DNA of 64,000 nucleotides from positions 558,001-622,000 of the forward strand of contig NZ_BHGK01000001.1 in assembly GCF_003574295.1 (NCBI RefSeq). The letters run 5' to 3'. Positions within the stretch are counted from its first letter, which is position 1. Every line of letters begins with the position of its first letter. This DNA is from Mediterraneibacter butyricigenes. Lineage in GTDB: Bacteria > Bacillota > Clostridia > Lachnospirales > Lachnospiraceae. This document shows, in pieces, positions 1 to 8,575 of this stretch. The position numbers and the translations under genes were made by a program. The notes beneath the pieces are model-generated. The model was not told the DNA's origin, ran no database searches, and worked only from the letters and a program-made list of their open reading frames with translations.

Positions 1-75
1 TTTTCAGTTCTGTATTACCAGCCCTGTGTTATGCATGATTTGCTATATGTTTTCAAACCGAAACGGAGGTCCTTT

Positions 76-1296
76 ATGAGCAGAAAAAGAAGACGCAGAC
101 CGCTCACTCCCAAAGAGCGCGCCCTTCTACGACGAAAGAGAAAACGCAGACGACTGATCCTGATCCTTGCAGAGCTTCTGGTTCTTGCAGTCCTTGGTGT
201 CGCTGCTTTTGTTGTTTTAAAATTAGATCTGATGAATTATAATCCATTGAATGAAAAGAATCTGGATATTTATCAGGACACCGGTGATTACACCAATATT
301 GCACTTTTCGGTCTGGATTCCAGAGAAGGCGAACTGGAAAAAGGCGCCCGAAGCGACAGTATCATCATCGCCAGTATCAACAACAAGACCAAAGAAGTCA
401 AACTTCTGTCTGTTTACCGAGACACCCTTTTAAAACAGGATGATGACACCTATGATAAAGCAAACAGTGCTTATTTTTACGGTGGACCGGAAGCAGCCAT
501 CGCACTGCTGAACCGAAATCTGGATCTGGATATCAAGAAATACATCAGTGTCAACTTCAACGCCTTAAGCGACATCATCGATGCCCTCGGAGGACTTGAG
601 ATTGATGTAACCGAAGAAGAAGTTCCTTATGTGAATGCGTATACCGTGGAAAATATCAAAGTCACCGGTAAAGATTCTCTGGGAATTGAGTCCGCCGGGC
701 TCCAGACCTTAAACGGAATCCAGGCTACGGCCTACGCGCGAATTCGTTACACTAGCGGTGATGATTTCAAGCGAACCGAACGTCAACGTCTGGTACTCCA
801 GAAGATTGCAGAGAAAGCACAGGCCGCCGATATTTCCACCTTAAATCGTATCATTGATCAGGTACTTCCAGAAATTTCCACCAATCTGACCGCCGCCAAT
901 TTTATGGGTCTGGCCGCCAACGGTCTGAAATACAGTATCGGGGAGAGCAAGGGATTTCCTTTTGACGTCACGACTTCCGAAAGTGTGCGCAACCACGATG
1001 GCTCCTATGTTATTCCCATTGGATTTTCCGACAATGTCTCCCAGCTTCATCAGTTCCTTTTCGGAGACAAAGATTACAAGCCCTCCGACTTGGTGGAGGA
1101 GATCAGTAACGACATCATTTATCTTTCCGGAGTAGATCCGGCAGATTATACCACCAACGATTCTTCCTCTTCCGACAACGAGGATTCCTCCGGTGATCCT
1201 TCAGATTCTTCCGATGAAGAGGACAGCAGTTCCGACAGCGGTTCTGACTATAATGACTCCTCCGATGAAGAAGATACCGGCGGATATTATGATTAA
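76..1296 (+). CDS. LytR-CpsA-Psr (LCP) family cell-wall ligase
   Basis: LCP enzymes move lipid-linked anionic glycopolymers onto peptidoglycan at the outer face of the membrane. The 406-residue product starts with a very basic cytoplasmic stretch (RKRRRRP, RRKRKRRR), one membrane anchor near residues 32-55, then the LCP domain with the typical RSDSIIIASINNKTKEV and VYRDT segments and the arginine-rich YARIRY...RTERQR block. The last 50 residues are a low-complexity Ser/Asp/Glu tail. I place the start at 76 rather than the upstream in-frame ATG at 31 because GGAGGT lies six bases before it. It is monocistronic and ends in a strong terminator. The family call is firm; the polymer it transfers cannot be told from sequence. 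Confidence 0.92.
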   Translation: MSRKRRRRPLTPKERALLRRKRKRRRLILILAELLVLAVLGVAAFVVLKLDLMNYNPLNEKNLDIYQDTGDYTNIALFGLDSREGELEKGARSDSIIIASINNKTKEVKLLSVYRDTLLKQDDDTYDKANSAYFYGGPEAAIALLNRNLDLDIKKYISVNFNALSDIIDALGGLEIDVTEEEVPYVNAYTVENIKVTGKDSLGIESAGLQTLNGIQATAYARIRYTSGDDFKRTERQRLVLQKIAEKAQAADISTLNRIIDQVLPEISTNLTAANFMGLAANGLKYSIGESKGFPFDVTTSESVRNHDGSYVIPIGFSDNVSQLHQFLFGDKDYKPSDLVEEISNDIIYLSGVDPADYTTNDSSSSDNEDSSGDPSDSSDEEDSSSDSGSDYNDSSDEEDTGGYYD

Positions 1297-1358
1297 GCAA
1301 AAAATCAGGCATGCGAGTGTTTTTCTACACATTTGCATGCCTGACTTTTTGCTTTTTT
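1297..1358. terminator. Bidirectional intrinsic terminator between LCP gene and HPr gene
   Basis: A long stem pairs TCAGGCATGC with GCATGCCTGA, extended by A and T tracts on both flanks, so it can stop transcription from the LCP gene (+) and from the HPr gene (-). It begins directly after the LCP stop codon. Confidence 0.85.
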
Positions 1359-1385
1359 AGCCACTTAATTTACAGTGCCGCTCAA

Positions 1386-1412
1386 AGGTTAGTGCTCGTT
1401 GCAACCTTTTAT
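1386..1412 (-). repeat. Short inverted repeat, possible remnant of repeat family A
   Basis: On the minus strand this reads AAAAGGTTGCAACG followed by an AACCTTT arm. The first 14 bases match the left arm of the palindromic repeats at 42783 and 46311. It lies between the HPr stop and the shared terminator. Confidence 0.35.
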
Positions 1413-1419
1413 GGTGTTT

Positions 1420-1692
1420 TTACTCTCCCAGACCATCTTCCACGATCTTTACCATCTCTGCCAGTGCCGCTTCTTCATTTTCGCCCTCGCAGAAGATCTC
1501 AATCTCATCTCCGCTTTTTATGCAGGCTCCCAACACACTGAGCACGCTCTTCGCATTGGCGGCCAGTTTTCCGTTTCTTGCCTTAAATGTCACAGAGCAA
1601 TTTTCAAACTTCATTGCAGTGGTACAGAACAAACCTGCCGGTCTCAGATGAAGTCCTGTAGGATTTTTTATCTTTACTGTTTCGCTTACCAT
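1420..1692 (-). CDS. HPr family phosphocarrier protein
   Basis: A 90-residue HPr. His15 in TGLHLRPAG is the phosphotransfer site used by PTS enzyme I, and Ser49 in NAKSVLSVLG aligns with the regulatory serine phosphorylated by HPr kinase, which is encoded at 49445-50371. It is the last gene of a minus-strand run after cdaR (105 bases upstream), an unusual place because HPr genes more often sit beside enzyme I. With the serine site kept, it probably serves catabolite control (CcpA signalling) as well as transport. It could be the main HPr or a Crh-like paralogue, but the retained His15 argues against Crh. Confidence 0.9.
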   Translation of the reverse strand: MVSETVKIKNPTGLHLRPAGLFCTTAMKFENCSVTFKARNGKLAANAKSVLSVLGACIKSGDEIEIFCEGENEEAALAEMVKIVEDGLGE

Positions 1693-1797
1693 CGTTCTAT
1701 CACTCCTGTTTTGCTATCTCGTCTTCTCTTATATGCCATGTTCTTCCTTACTTTTGGTTCCCGTCTTTCCTTTTTCTTCCTTTTTCTCTGTCTTACT

Positions 1798-3045
1798 TTA
1801 CTCTTCTTTTTTCTGTAAAAGGATCTTGATTGACGGTTGGGTCACCAGAGTGACTGACTCCGGCACTTCTACGGAAACCGGAACGATATAAGTGCCCGGA
1901 TCTTTGCAGTCTTTCAGATCGATCGAAACACCATTTCTCACATCCAGAGAATTCAGTGCATCCTGCGATCCTTTAAACTGAAGACTCAGGTCTTCCACAT
2001 CTTCATAATCAATCTTCAGGCCACTGGCAAGATTGTTGACCACGATTCCCTCTACCGGGAATTCTATGGTCTGTGCACCTTCCAGCTCCACTGTCACTGT
2101 AACAATAACATTCTTCGCTGTGTCATCTACCAGCTCCACTCCTTCCGGAAGATAAGGAGAAATGTCTACCACGATTTCTTCCTTTCCGGTTGCTCCGCTG
2201 ATATCCAATTCGGAAGACGGAATCTGAATACTGTCCAGTCCTTTCAGGGCCTTTGCTGTTCCACAGACAGAAATTCTATCCGGGGTACTGGTAAGTCCCG
2301 TATATACATATCCGTTGGCCGGACTTCCTGACACTTCAAAGTCTAACGTTAAATCTTTCTTGCTCAATACCTGTACATCTACGCTGACACCTTTTTCTCC
2401 AAGGTTGTTGGTCAGCAGGGTCTGATCGATCACATTTCCCTTTGCGTCGTACAGGATCAGTTCTGCATCCAGTTCCTTATCTTCTGCCAGTCCGGAAATA
2501 TTCACCCTTGCAACTGCTTTGTCAATGGTTGCCACCAAGGATTCCGAACCACGAATTGTAATGGTCTCCGGATTGGTCTTTGTCTCTCCCAGTACATAGC
2601 CATCTCTTAATGTGCCTGTCGTATCCACACTCAATGGGAAAGTATTTTTGGTCTGGTCTTCAATCTTGACCTGGATATTTCTCGGAGTCGCCTCTGCAGA
2701 CTCATATTTGCCTTCGAATCCATCCACCGTTACCGTCACTGGAACCAGAGATTTCAATTCCATCTCCCGCATATCCGCTTCGGCCTTGATGTCATTATTC
2801 TTAATCTGAGAAAGCACAGATCTCGGCGCCGTCACTGCAACAGTCACAGTCTGCGTATCATCCAGAATTTGATAGGTCTTTCCGGTATTGGTTACTACTT
2901 CTTCATTTGTGACTGTGACCGGTATATTTCGATATATGTTTGTATCCACCGGATCGTCCACGTTTACCACGATCAACCATAACAATGCAGCAAAAAGAAC
3001 TGCTGCAAACTTCAGTCCAATGTTGTTTGTCAGCTTATTCTTCAT
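1798..3045 (-). CDS. cdaR: YbbR-domain protein CdaR, regulator of diadenylate cyclase
   Basis: CdaR is a membrane-anchored protein with extracytoplasmic YbbR repeats that modulates CdaA, the c-di-AMP synthase. The 415-residue product has one N-terminal membrane segment (about residues 8-27) followed by several YbbR-like beta-rich repeats rich in Val, Thr and Asp. Its ATG lies inside the 3' end of cdaA (11-base overlap), with the RBS in the cdaA coding sequence, suggesting translational coupling. Unlike in Bacillus, glmM does not follow; an HPr gene does. Confidence 0.9.
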   Translation of the reverse strand: MKNKLTNNIGLKFAAVLFAALLWLIVVNVDDPVDTNIYRNIPVTVTNEEVVTNTGKTYQILDDTQTVTVAVTAPRSVLSQIKNNDIKAEADMREMELKSLVPVTVTVDGFEGKYESAEATPRNIQVKIEDQTKNTFPLSVDTTGTLRDGYVLGETKTNPETITIRGSESLVATIDKAVARVNISGLAEDKELDAELILYDAKGNVIDQTLLTNNLGEKGVSVDVQVLSKKDLTLDFEVSGSPANGYVYTGLTSTPDRISVCGTAKALKGLDSIQIPSSELDISGATGKEEIVVDISPYLPEGVELVDDTAKNVIVTVTVELEGAQTIEFPVEGIVVNNLASGLKIDYEDVEDLSLQFKGSQDALNSLDVRNGVSIDLKDCKDPGTYIVPVSVEVPESVTLVTQPSIKILLQKKEE

Positions 3046-3904
3046 GCTTCTGCCGTCCTTTCCACCGTGTAAATTTCTTCACATCTGAAGTACAGTACTG
3101 TATCTGGCTCAATCTTGTCATCAGATATTCTTCGGAAACGCCACGTGCCAGTTGTCCGCCCATCGCTACAGAGACCTGACCGGTTTCTTCAGATACAACG
3201 ATGATCAGTGCGTCACTGACTTCGCTCATTCCCAGTGCCGCTCTGTGTCTGGTTCCCAGTTCCTTGCTGATCTGCATATTGTCCGACAGCGGAAGGTAAC
3301 AGGTTGCGGAAGTAATCCGGTCTCCCCGCACGATCACGGCTCCGTCATGCAATGGTGTATTATGTTCAAAAATATTGATCAGAACCTGCTCGGACACTTT
3401 ACAGTCCAGTTCGATTCCGGTCAGTTCATATTCAGTCAGGTGGATCGCCTGTTCCACCACGATTAGCGCACCTGTACAGACGCTTCCCATCTCGAAGGCT
3501 GCATGAACCAGACTTTCCAGCGTTTCATCGGAAAATCTCTGATTCTCTTTGTTGCGCTCAAATGGCACCAGATTGGAAAAGAAATTCTTCTCTCCCAGTT
3601 TTTCCAATGCTCTTCTCAGTTCCGGCTGGAACACGATCACCGCTGCTGTCGCCAGCACATTGATGCAGCCTTTTGCCAGGAACAAAATGGTATGCATCTT
3701 AAAAACGGCTGCGATCAGAATGAAGCCTGCCAGTGTCAGCAGTCCGCGAAGCAGCATCCATGCTTTTGTATTCTTGATCCAGAGCATGATCTCATAGATC
3801 ACTACCGCAACGATCACGATCTCGATCACATCGATAAAACGGATATGAGGCAGATATAAATCTCCCAGATATCTTCCGAAAAATGCTGCGATTCTTGCTT
3901 CCAT
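3035..3904 (-). CDS. cdaA: Diadenylate cyclase CdaA
   Basis: Makes c-di-AMP from two ATP at the membrane; c-di-AMP controls potassium and osmolyte uptake and wall homeostasis. The 289-residue protein has three N-terminal membrane helices (roughly 25-100) and a DAC domain with the hallmark HDGAVIVRGD and GTRHRAALG motifs (DGA and RHR catalytic motifs) near residues 188 and 222. It is second to last in the membrane-gene cluster and overlaps cdaR by 11 bases. Length and architecture are normal for CdaA. Confidence 0.95.
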   Translation of the reverse strand: MEARIAAFFGRYLGDLYLPHIRFIDVIEIVIVAVVIYEIMLWIKNTKAWMLLRGLLTLAGFILIAAVFKMHTILFLAKGCINVLATAAVIVFQPELRRALEKLGEKNFFSNLVPFERNKENQRFSDETLESLVHAAFEMGSVCTGALIVVEQAIHLTEYELTGIELDCKVSEQVLINIFEHNTPLHDGAVIVRGDRITSATCYLPLSDNMQISKELGTRHRAALGMSEVSDALIIVVSEETGQVSVAMGGQLARGVSEEYLMTRLSQIQYCTSDVKKFTRWKGRQKHEE

Positions 3905-3943
3905 TCTGTCACCTCCTGTCCTTCAACTTCATAAATATATATG

Positions 3944-4960
3944 TTACTTCTTCGTAGAATTATTTTCCATGCCCAGTTCTTTATTTAAGCTCTGCTTTAA
4001 GAGTTCTTCTTCTGTCTCTTTCTGGCTCCATTCCTGACGTTCGTTGATCTTTTTCACCGTTTTTTCCGGTGCCGATACCACAATCTTCGGAACCGCTTTT
4101 ACATAATAATAGTATTCATCATCTTCAAATTGCATCCGCTGGGTACGGGAATAATCCACTGAAAAGATCATAAATTCCAGTGCCATTCCGATCACCACCG
4201 ATACTGCACTTCCCAAAATCAGTGTAAGATAATCTGTATGTACTCCAAATGCAAGATCTCCTGCGATAAACAGAACCAGTTCTGAAATCACACCGGCTCC
4301 GATTGCAATCTTCCATGCCTGATCTGCCGCACGCATCCGCAGATTGTAGACCAGAAGCAGGCAAACCGTAAATGCCAGAATTGCCACAAACATCTCCTTA
4401 TTCTGTACGATCTGTTTGGTGTAAGCCGACAAACTCTTGATCATGCTGTCTGTCCCGGAGCTTTTCAGTGCTGCCGAAGCTCCTTTTACATAATGAAGCA
4501 TATAATATACGATGGTTCCGCAGGCTACCGGAACCGCAAAAACCGGTGTTCCAACCAGACCAAAAGCAACCGGGATCACATACGGGATCTTTAACACAAA
4601 TGCAAGAGGTGTAAGCAAGATCAGCCATGCTTTCTTCGGTGTAAATCTGAAATAAAAAATATACATAATCAAAAATACGACCGCTGTGATCAGTACCACC
4701 GGCAAGGATACAGAATAAAAATGGATCAGGATCAGTCCTGCCGCCAGAATCGTCATCACGATCAATGGCAGGAAGGTACAGATCACTGAAAGTCCCACTG
4801 TCACAAATACGGATGCCGCCTGTTTTGTAAATCCTATGTTCAGATTGATTGCTCCAAACACCAGCAATCCCAGGATCAATCGAAGTCCCTTGTCAATATA
4901 AGAAGAATACTTCCCATAAAACATCTGCAATTGTTCTTTCCAAACCAATAATGTATCCAT
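3944..4960 (-). CDS. Polytopic membrane protein of unknown function, upstream of cdaA
   Basis: I do not recognise a named family. The 338-residue protein has about eight to nine hydrophobic segments between residues 25 and 265 and then a charged cytoplasmic tail of about 60 residues (KIVVSAPEKTVKKINERQ and on). It lies 39 bases before cdaA and directly after the small membrane gene at 5354, so the four genes look co-transcribed. Its start follows a GGGAG ribosome binding site that falls in the end of the frame-restored upstream gene. The neighbourhood suggests an envelope or c-di-AMP-linked role, but that is inference. Confidence 0.8.
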   Translation of the reverse strand: MDTLLVWKEQLQMFYGKYSSYIDKGLRLILGLLVFGAINLNIGFTKQAASVFVTVGLSVICTFLPLIVMTILAAGLILIHFYSVSLPVVLITAVVFLIMYIFYFRFTPKKAWLILLTPLAFVLKIPYVIPVAFGLVGTPVFAVPVACGTIVYYMLHYVKGASAALKSSGTDSMIKSLSAYTKQIVQNKEMFVAILAFTVCLLLVYNLRMRAADQAWKIAIGAGVISELVLFIAGDLAFGVHTDYLTLILGSAVSVVIGMALEFMIFSVDYSRTQRMQFEDDEYYYYVKAVPKIVVSAPEKTVKKINERQEWSQKETEEELLKQSLNKELGMENNSTKK

Positions 4961-5039
4961 TCTTTATTTCTCCCTCTTATATAACTTTCCAAGTCTCGCA
5001 AGATCTCTGTAATATTGTTTCACTCTCTGTTTCGCTTTA

Positions 5040-5354
5040 TTATATTTTTTCCGGTAAAAACTTCCCGCTCTGGTCGCACAAACAATCAGAACCAAAATAT
5101 CCAACGACAATTATGAGCGCCAGAATGATCATTTTTGTAATCGTCAGGGATTCCAGAAAATTGTCCATTCCACCAATCAGAACCAATCCGAGAAACAAAC
5201 CGTATCCGATCGTCGTCCACAAAATCGTGATCAGTACATTCAGCCCTACATAGTCTTTTCGGTAGTAACTGCTGATCGGAATATCTTCTTTTCCTTTTTT
5301 CTCCTCATATGCCGCCATGCGGGTCATTAATTTTACGCGATTTTCATTCAACAT
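5040..5354 (-). CDS. Small membrane protein, apparently frameshifted near its 3' end
   Basis: As read, this gives 104 residues with two hydrophobic segments and an abrupt end (GSDCLCDQSGKFLPEKI). One base out of frame, the same DNA encodes a much more protein-like continuation: CATRAGSFYRKKYNKAKQ, then VKQYYRDLARLGKLYKREK, stopping at 4964, three bases before the next gene's start. Skipping one T in the four-T run (minus strand, positions 5094-5097) joins the two frames into a 129-residue protein. I infer a one-base insertion or a sequencing error rather than a natural 104-residue protein. Function unknown; it heads the cdaA gene cluster. Confidence 0.6.
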   Translation of the reverse strand: MLNENRVKLMTRMAAYEEKKGKEDIPISSYYRKDYVGLNVLITILWTTIGYGLFLGLVLIGGMDNFLESLTITKMIILALIIVVGYFGSDCLCDQSGKFLPEKI

Positions 5355-5414
5355 CGTTCTTCACCCCACAGTTTCCCACTGTCATTTACACATTGCTTTT
5401 AGTATACCATATAG

Positions 5415-6221
5415 TCAAAGTCCTTGTCCAATGCTTATCGTCAAAAAGTACACTTTTGAAACGCCTGCTTTTTTCAGCATTTTCGCCGCCTTATTGATCG
5501 TACTTCCCGTGGTATAGATATCATCAACCAGCACCACGGATCTCACCGGTTTCCAGCACTTCGCCACTGCAAATGCCTGTCTTAAATTCTGCTGTCGTTC
5601 TCTGTCATCCAGTTCCTTTTGCGGTCTGGTATCCCGAATCCGAAATAATGCGCCCTCTTCCACCGGGATGCCCGTTCGCTTCGACAATTCTCTCGCCAGA
5701 ATCTTCGCCTGATTATACCCTCGTTTCTTTTGTCTCTTTTCTGAAAGCGGAATGGGGATCAATGCCTCTGCCTGCCAGCGTCTCAGATCTTTTGCAAATC
5801 TTTCCGCCATTTCTTCCGCAAAAACCTTCGCATAGACTCTCTGGTTCTTGAATTTGAACCGGTAAATTGCATCGGATGCGGGAGATCTGTGAAGATACAG
5901 ACTTCTGCCCTGATCGAAGTAACGTTTCCTCCCGGCGCAGTCCCGACAGTATTCCACATCCTCGTCTTCTTCTCGCAATGGTTTTCCGCACCGATAACAA
6001 CGGGGTTCTTCGACATACTGCAGTTTCTTCCGACATTCCTGACATATGCAGCTGTCATCCATCTTTTTCCACTGTTTTACCACTCTCTGTTCTCCGCTCT
6101 CCGGCCCATTTCCTATCTTTCTCTTTTCCGGAAAAGCACCGATTTTCCCGGATACCTGCAGAATCTCTCCGCAAAATGGACAGACCTCCGGATAGAGCAG
6201 GTTCAGACCTCTCTGATACAC
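5415..6221 (-). CDS. comF: ComF family protein (phosphoribosyltransferase-like)
   Basis: ComF proteins act in DNA uptake during competence, though many carriers are not known to be competent. The 268-residue product has an N-terminal zinc-finger-like set of cysteines (CPFCGEIL, CQECRKK, CYRCGKPL, CRDCAG) and a C-terminal phosphoribosyltransferase fold with the PRPP-binding VVLVDDIYTTGST motif, plus the family segment KKRGYNQAKILA. It overlaps the 3' end of recD2 by 19 bases and probably starts at a GTG; the RBS is weak, consistent with coupled translation. Confidence 0.88.
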   Translation of the reverse strand: MYQRGLNLLYPEVCPFCGEILQVSGKIGAFPEKRKIGNGPESGEQRVVKQWKKMDDSCICQECRKKLQYVEEPRCYRCGKPLREEDEDVEYCRDCAGRKRYFDQGRSLYLHRSPASDAIYRFKFKNQRVYAKVFAEEMAERFAKDLRRWQAEALIPIPLSEKRQKKRGYNQAKILARELSKRTGIPVEEGALFRIRDTRPQKELDDRERQQNLRQAFAVAKCWKPVRSVVLVDDIYTTGSTINKAAKMLKKAGVSKVYFLTISIGQGL

Positions 6222-8410
6222 TCTGCCAAGCTGGTATAACGCTCCTGTTCGCTTTTGTTTTGGATCATATCCTGAAATGTTTCTTCACTCCCCACAATGG
6301 TAATACATTTTTTTGCCCGCGTGACTGCCGTGTAAAGCAGACTGCGGTTGTACAGTTGTCTCGGTCCCGGGAGCAACGGCAGGATCACAGCCGGATATTC
6401 GCTTCCTTGGGATTTGTGAATGGTAATGGCATAGGCCAGATCCAGTTCTTCCACCAGATCAAATGGATATTTTACCATCCGGTGTTCATCATATTCTACT
6501 TCCAGAGTCTCGTCATATTCATTGATTTCCCTGACAATCCCCATATCCCCGTTGAAAATTCCCTGACCTTCATCTACTTTCAGGCCGTATTTCGTCCGGA
6601 TTTCCCATTCCAGTTGATAATTATTCCGGGTCTGCATAACCTTGTCTCCCACCCGGAACAACCGGCTTCCGATTTCCTTTTCTGCCTTTTTTTCACTGGC
6701 CGGATTCAGATACTTCTGTAAAAATTCATTGAGACGTTCCACCCCCAGAAGTCCTTTTCTCATCGGAGTCAGAACCTGAATCTCTGAGGCATCTTCTCCG
6801 ATATATTTTGGCAGCTTTTCCTGGATCAGCGCGATCGTTACCCGGATAATAATATCCGCATCCTGGCGTCTCAGAAAGAAAAAGTCGCGGCTCTTATTGT
6901 CCGGCACCACCATTTCTCCCTCGTTGATTCGATGGGCATTCAATACAATATCGCTGGTTCCCGCCTGCCGGAAAATCTTTTTCAGCTTTATAACCGGAAA
7001 CCGCTCAGATGTAATAATATCTTTCAGTACACTTCCCGGTCCTACTGACGGAAGCTGATCCTGATCTCCCACCAGAATCAGGCGGGTTCCCGGACAGATT
7101 GCCGTCAACAACGCATGCATCAACGGCAGATCCACCATTGACATTTCATCGATAATGATCACGTCCGCTTCCAGAGGATTCTCCTGATTCCTGCCGAAAC
7201 CGCCCATGGATTCCTCTTCCTGACTCCCGCTAACCTCCAGTAAACGATGGATCGTCTGTGCCTCATAACCACTGGTTTCCGTCATTCGCTTCGCCGCACG
7301 CCCCGTGGGTGCCGCCAGACTGATGTCCAGTCCTTCCCGCTCAAAAATGCGGATCATGGTATTGATGGTGGTGGTTTTTCCGGTTCCCGGTCCTCCTGTA
7401 AGGATAAACAGACCTCTTCTCAGAGATTCCAGTACCGCCTCTTTCTGCCGGTCATCCAGACTGATCTTCTCTTCTGCCTCGATCTGGCGGATGACCCGCT
7501 GTGCCTCCTGCTCATCGATCTCATAAGCCAGATCCAGTTCACAGAGCATCCTCGCCGTATTCAGTTCCAGGTAGTAATAGTGACTGGCATAGACCCGCAC
7601 TTCATCCCCAACCTGCTTCATCACGGCTTTTCGCTCGATGCACAGATCCATCACATGTTTTTCCATCCGTTCCGTCCCCACGCCAAGGAGCTGACTTGTC
7701 CGGTAAAACAGACTTTCTTTCGGAAGATATACATGCCCTTCCGTGGTACTCTGCGTCAATACATAGAGCAAACCACTGTGAATACGAAAATCCGAATCCA
7801 TATGGATTCCGCCACGCATCGCAATCTCGTCTGCTGTCTTAAATCCCACTCCCTGAATATCTTCCGCAATCTGGTACGGATTTTCTTCCAGGATCTGATA
7901 GACTTTCTGTCCATAATACTGATAAATCTTTGCCGCCAGTGTAATCGAGATTCCGTATTTTTGCAGAAAGATCATCACTTGCCGCATCTCTCTTTTTTCT
8001 TCCAGTTGGGATGCGATCTCCCGTGCCTTTCGTTCACTGATTCCTTTTACTTCCGCCAGTCTCTCCGGCTCCTCTTCAATGATTCGGAAAGTATCTTCTT
8101 TAAAAAGCTTTACGATCTTTCCTGCCATCTTCGGTCCTACCCCTTTAATCGCTCCGCTTCCCAGATAACGTTCAATCGATACCAGATCTTCCGGTTCCTT
8201 GATCTGATGCTCCGATACTTTCAGTTGGACGCCATACAGGCTGTGTGTTGTATATTCTCCGGACACCTCGATCAGTTCTCCCTCTCCTATGTATGGAAAG
8301 CTGCCCACGCAGGTCACCTCTCCGTCATCATTTGTCAGAGAAAACACGGTATATCCGTTTTCCTCATTTCGATATACGATATGTTCAATATATCCCTGTA
8401 TCGTTTCCAA
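6203..8410 (-). CDS. recD2: RecD2-type ATP-dependent 5'-3' DNA helicase
   Basis: A superfamily 1B helicase found in bacteria that lack RecBCD, involved in replication fork maintenance and repair. It has an N-terminal OB-like region, tandem helix-hairpin-helix motifs (IKGVGPKMA, VKGISERKA, IQGVGFKTAD), Walker A GGPGTGKTTT, Walker B VIIIDEMSM, and C-terminal motifs YAITIHKSQGSEYP and YTAVTRAKK. I prefer a TTG start at 8410, giving METIQGYIEHIV, since related proteins start there and AGGAGAGG lies upstream; an in-frame ATG at 8461 has almost no RBS. About 735 residues, normal for the family. Confidence 0.93.
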   Translation of the reverse strand: METIQGYIEHIVYRNEENGYTVFSLTNDDGEVTCVGSFPYIGEGELIEVSGEYTTHSLYGVQLKVSEHQIKEPEDLVSIERYLGSGAIKGVGPKMAGKIVKLFKEDTFRIIEEEPERLAEVKGISERKAREIASQLEEKREMRQVMIFLQKYGISITLAAKIYQYYGQKVYQILEENPYQIAEDIQGVGFKTADEIAMRGGIHMDSDFRIHSGLLYVLTQSTTEGHVYLPKESLFYRTSQLLGVGTERMEKHVMDLCIERKAVMKQVGDEVRVYASHYYYLELNTARMLCELDLAYEIDEQEAQRVIRQIEAEEKISLDDRQKEAVLESLRRGLFILTGGPGTGKTTTINTMIRIFEREGLDISLAAPTGRAAKRMTETSGYEAQTIHRLLEVSGSQEEESMGGFGRNQENPLEADVIIIDEMSMVDLPLMHALLTAICPGTRLILVGDQDQLPSVGPGSVLKDIITSERFPVIKLKKIFRQAGTSDIVLNAHRINEGEMVVPDNKSRDFFFLRRQDADIIIRVTIALIQEKLPKYIGEDASEIQVLTPMRKGLLGVERLNEFLQKYLNPASEKKAEKEIGSRLFRVGDKVMQTRNNYQLEWEIRTKYGLKVDEGQGIFNGDMGIVREINEYDETLEVEYDEHRMVKYPFDLVEELDLAYAITIHKSQGSEYPAVILPLLPGPRQLYNRSLLYTAVTRAKKCITIVGSEETFQDMIQNKSEQERYTSLAECIREV

Positions 8411-8546
8411 CGCTTCTCTTCCTCTCCTGTGTATCTTCTCTTCCTGTATATCCGTTCCCATTCAGGAATGTCTTATCTTTCTTTTCTCTTAATCACGCAA
8501 TCCATAAAATCCATCACAATTTCGTTGTCACGCTGTTCGCATCGTG

Positions 8547-8575
8547 AAAAACGGAAAGATTAAAAATCTTTCCGT
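8547..8575 (-). terminator. Intrinsic terminator overlapping the mreB stop codon
   Basis: On the minus strand ACGGAAAGATT pairs with AATCTTTCCGT and is followed by a T run. The left arm contains the last codons of the upstream gene and the stop codon sits at the loop. Confidence 0.8.

Noticed and set aside
7247-8563. 438-codon open frame antisense to recD2
   Set aside because: Opposite a clear helicase gene; rich in His, Cys, Phe and Ser as expected of an antisense shadow, with no RBS.
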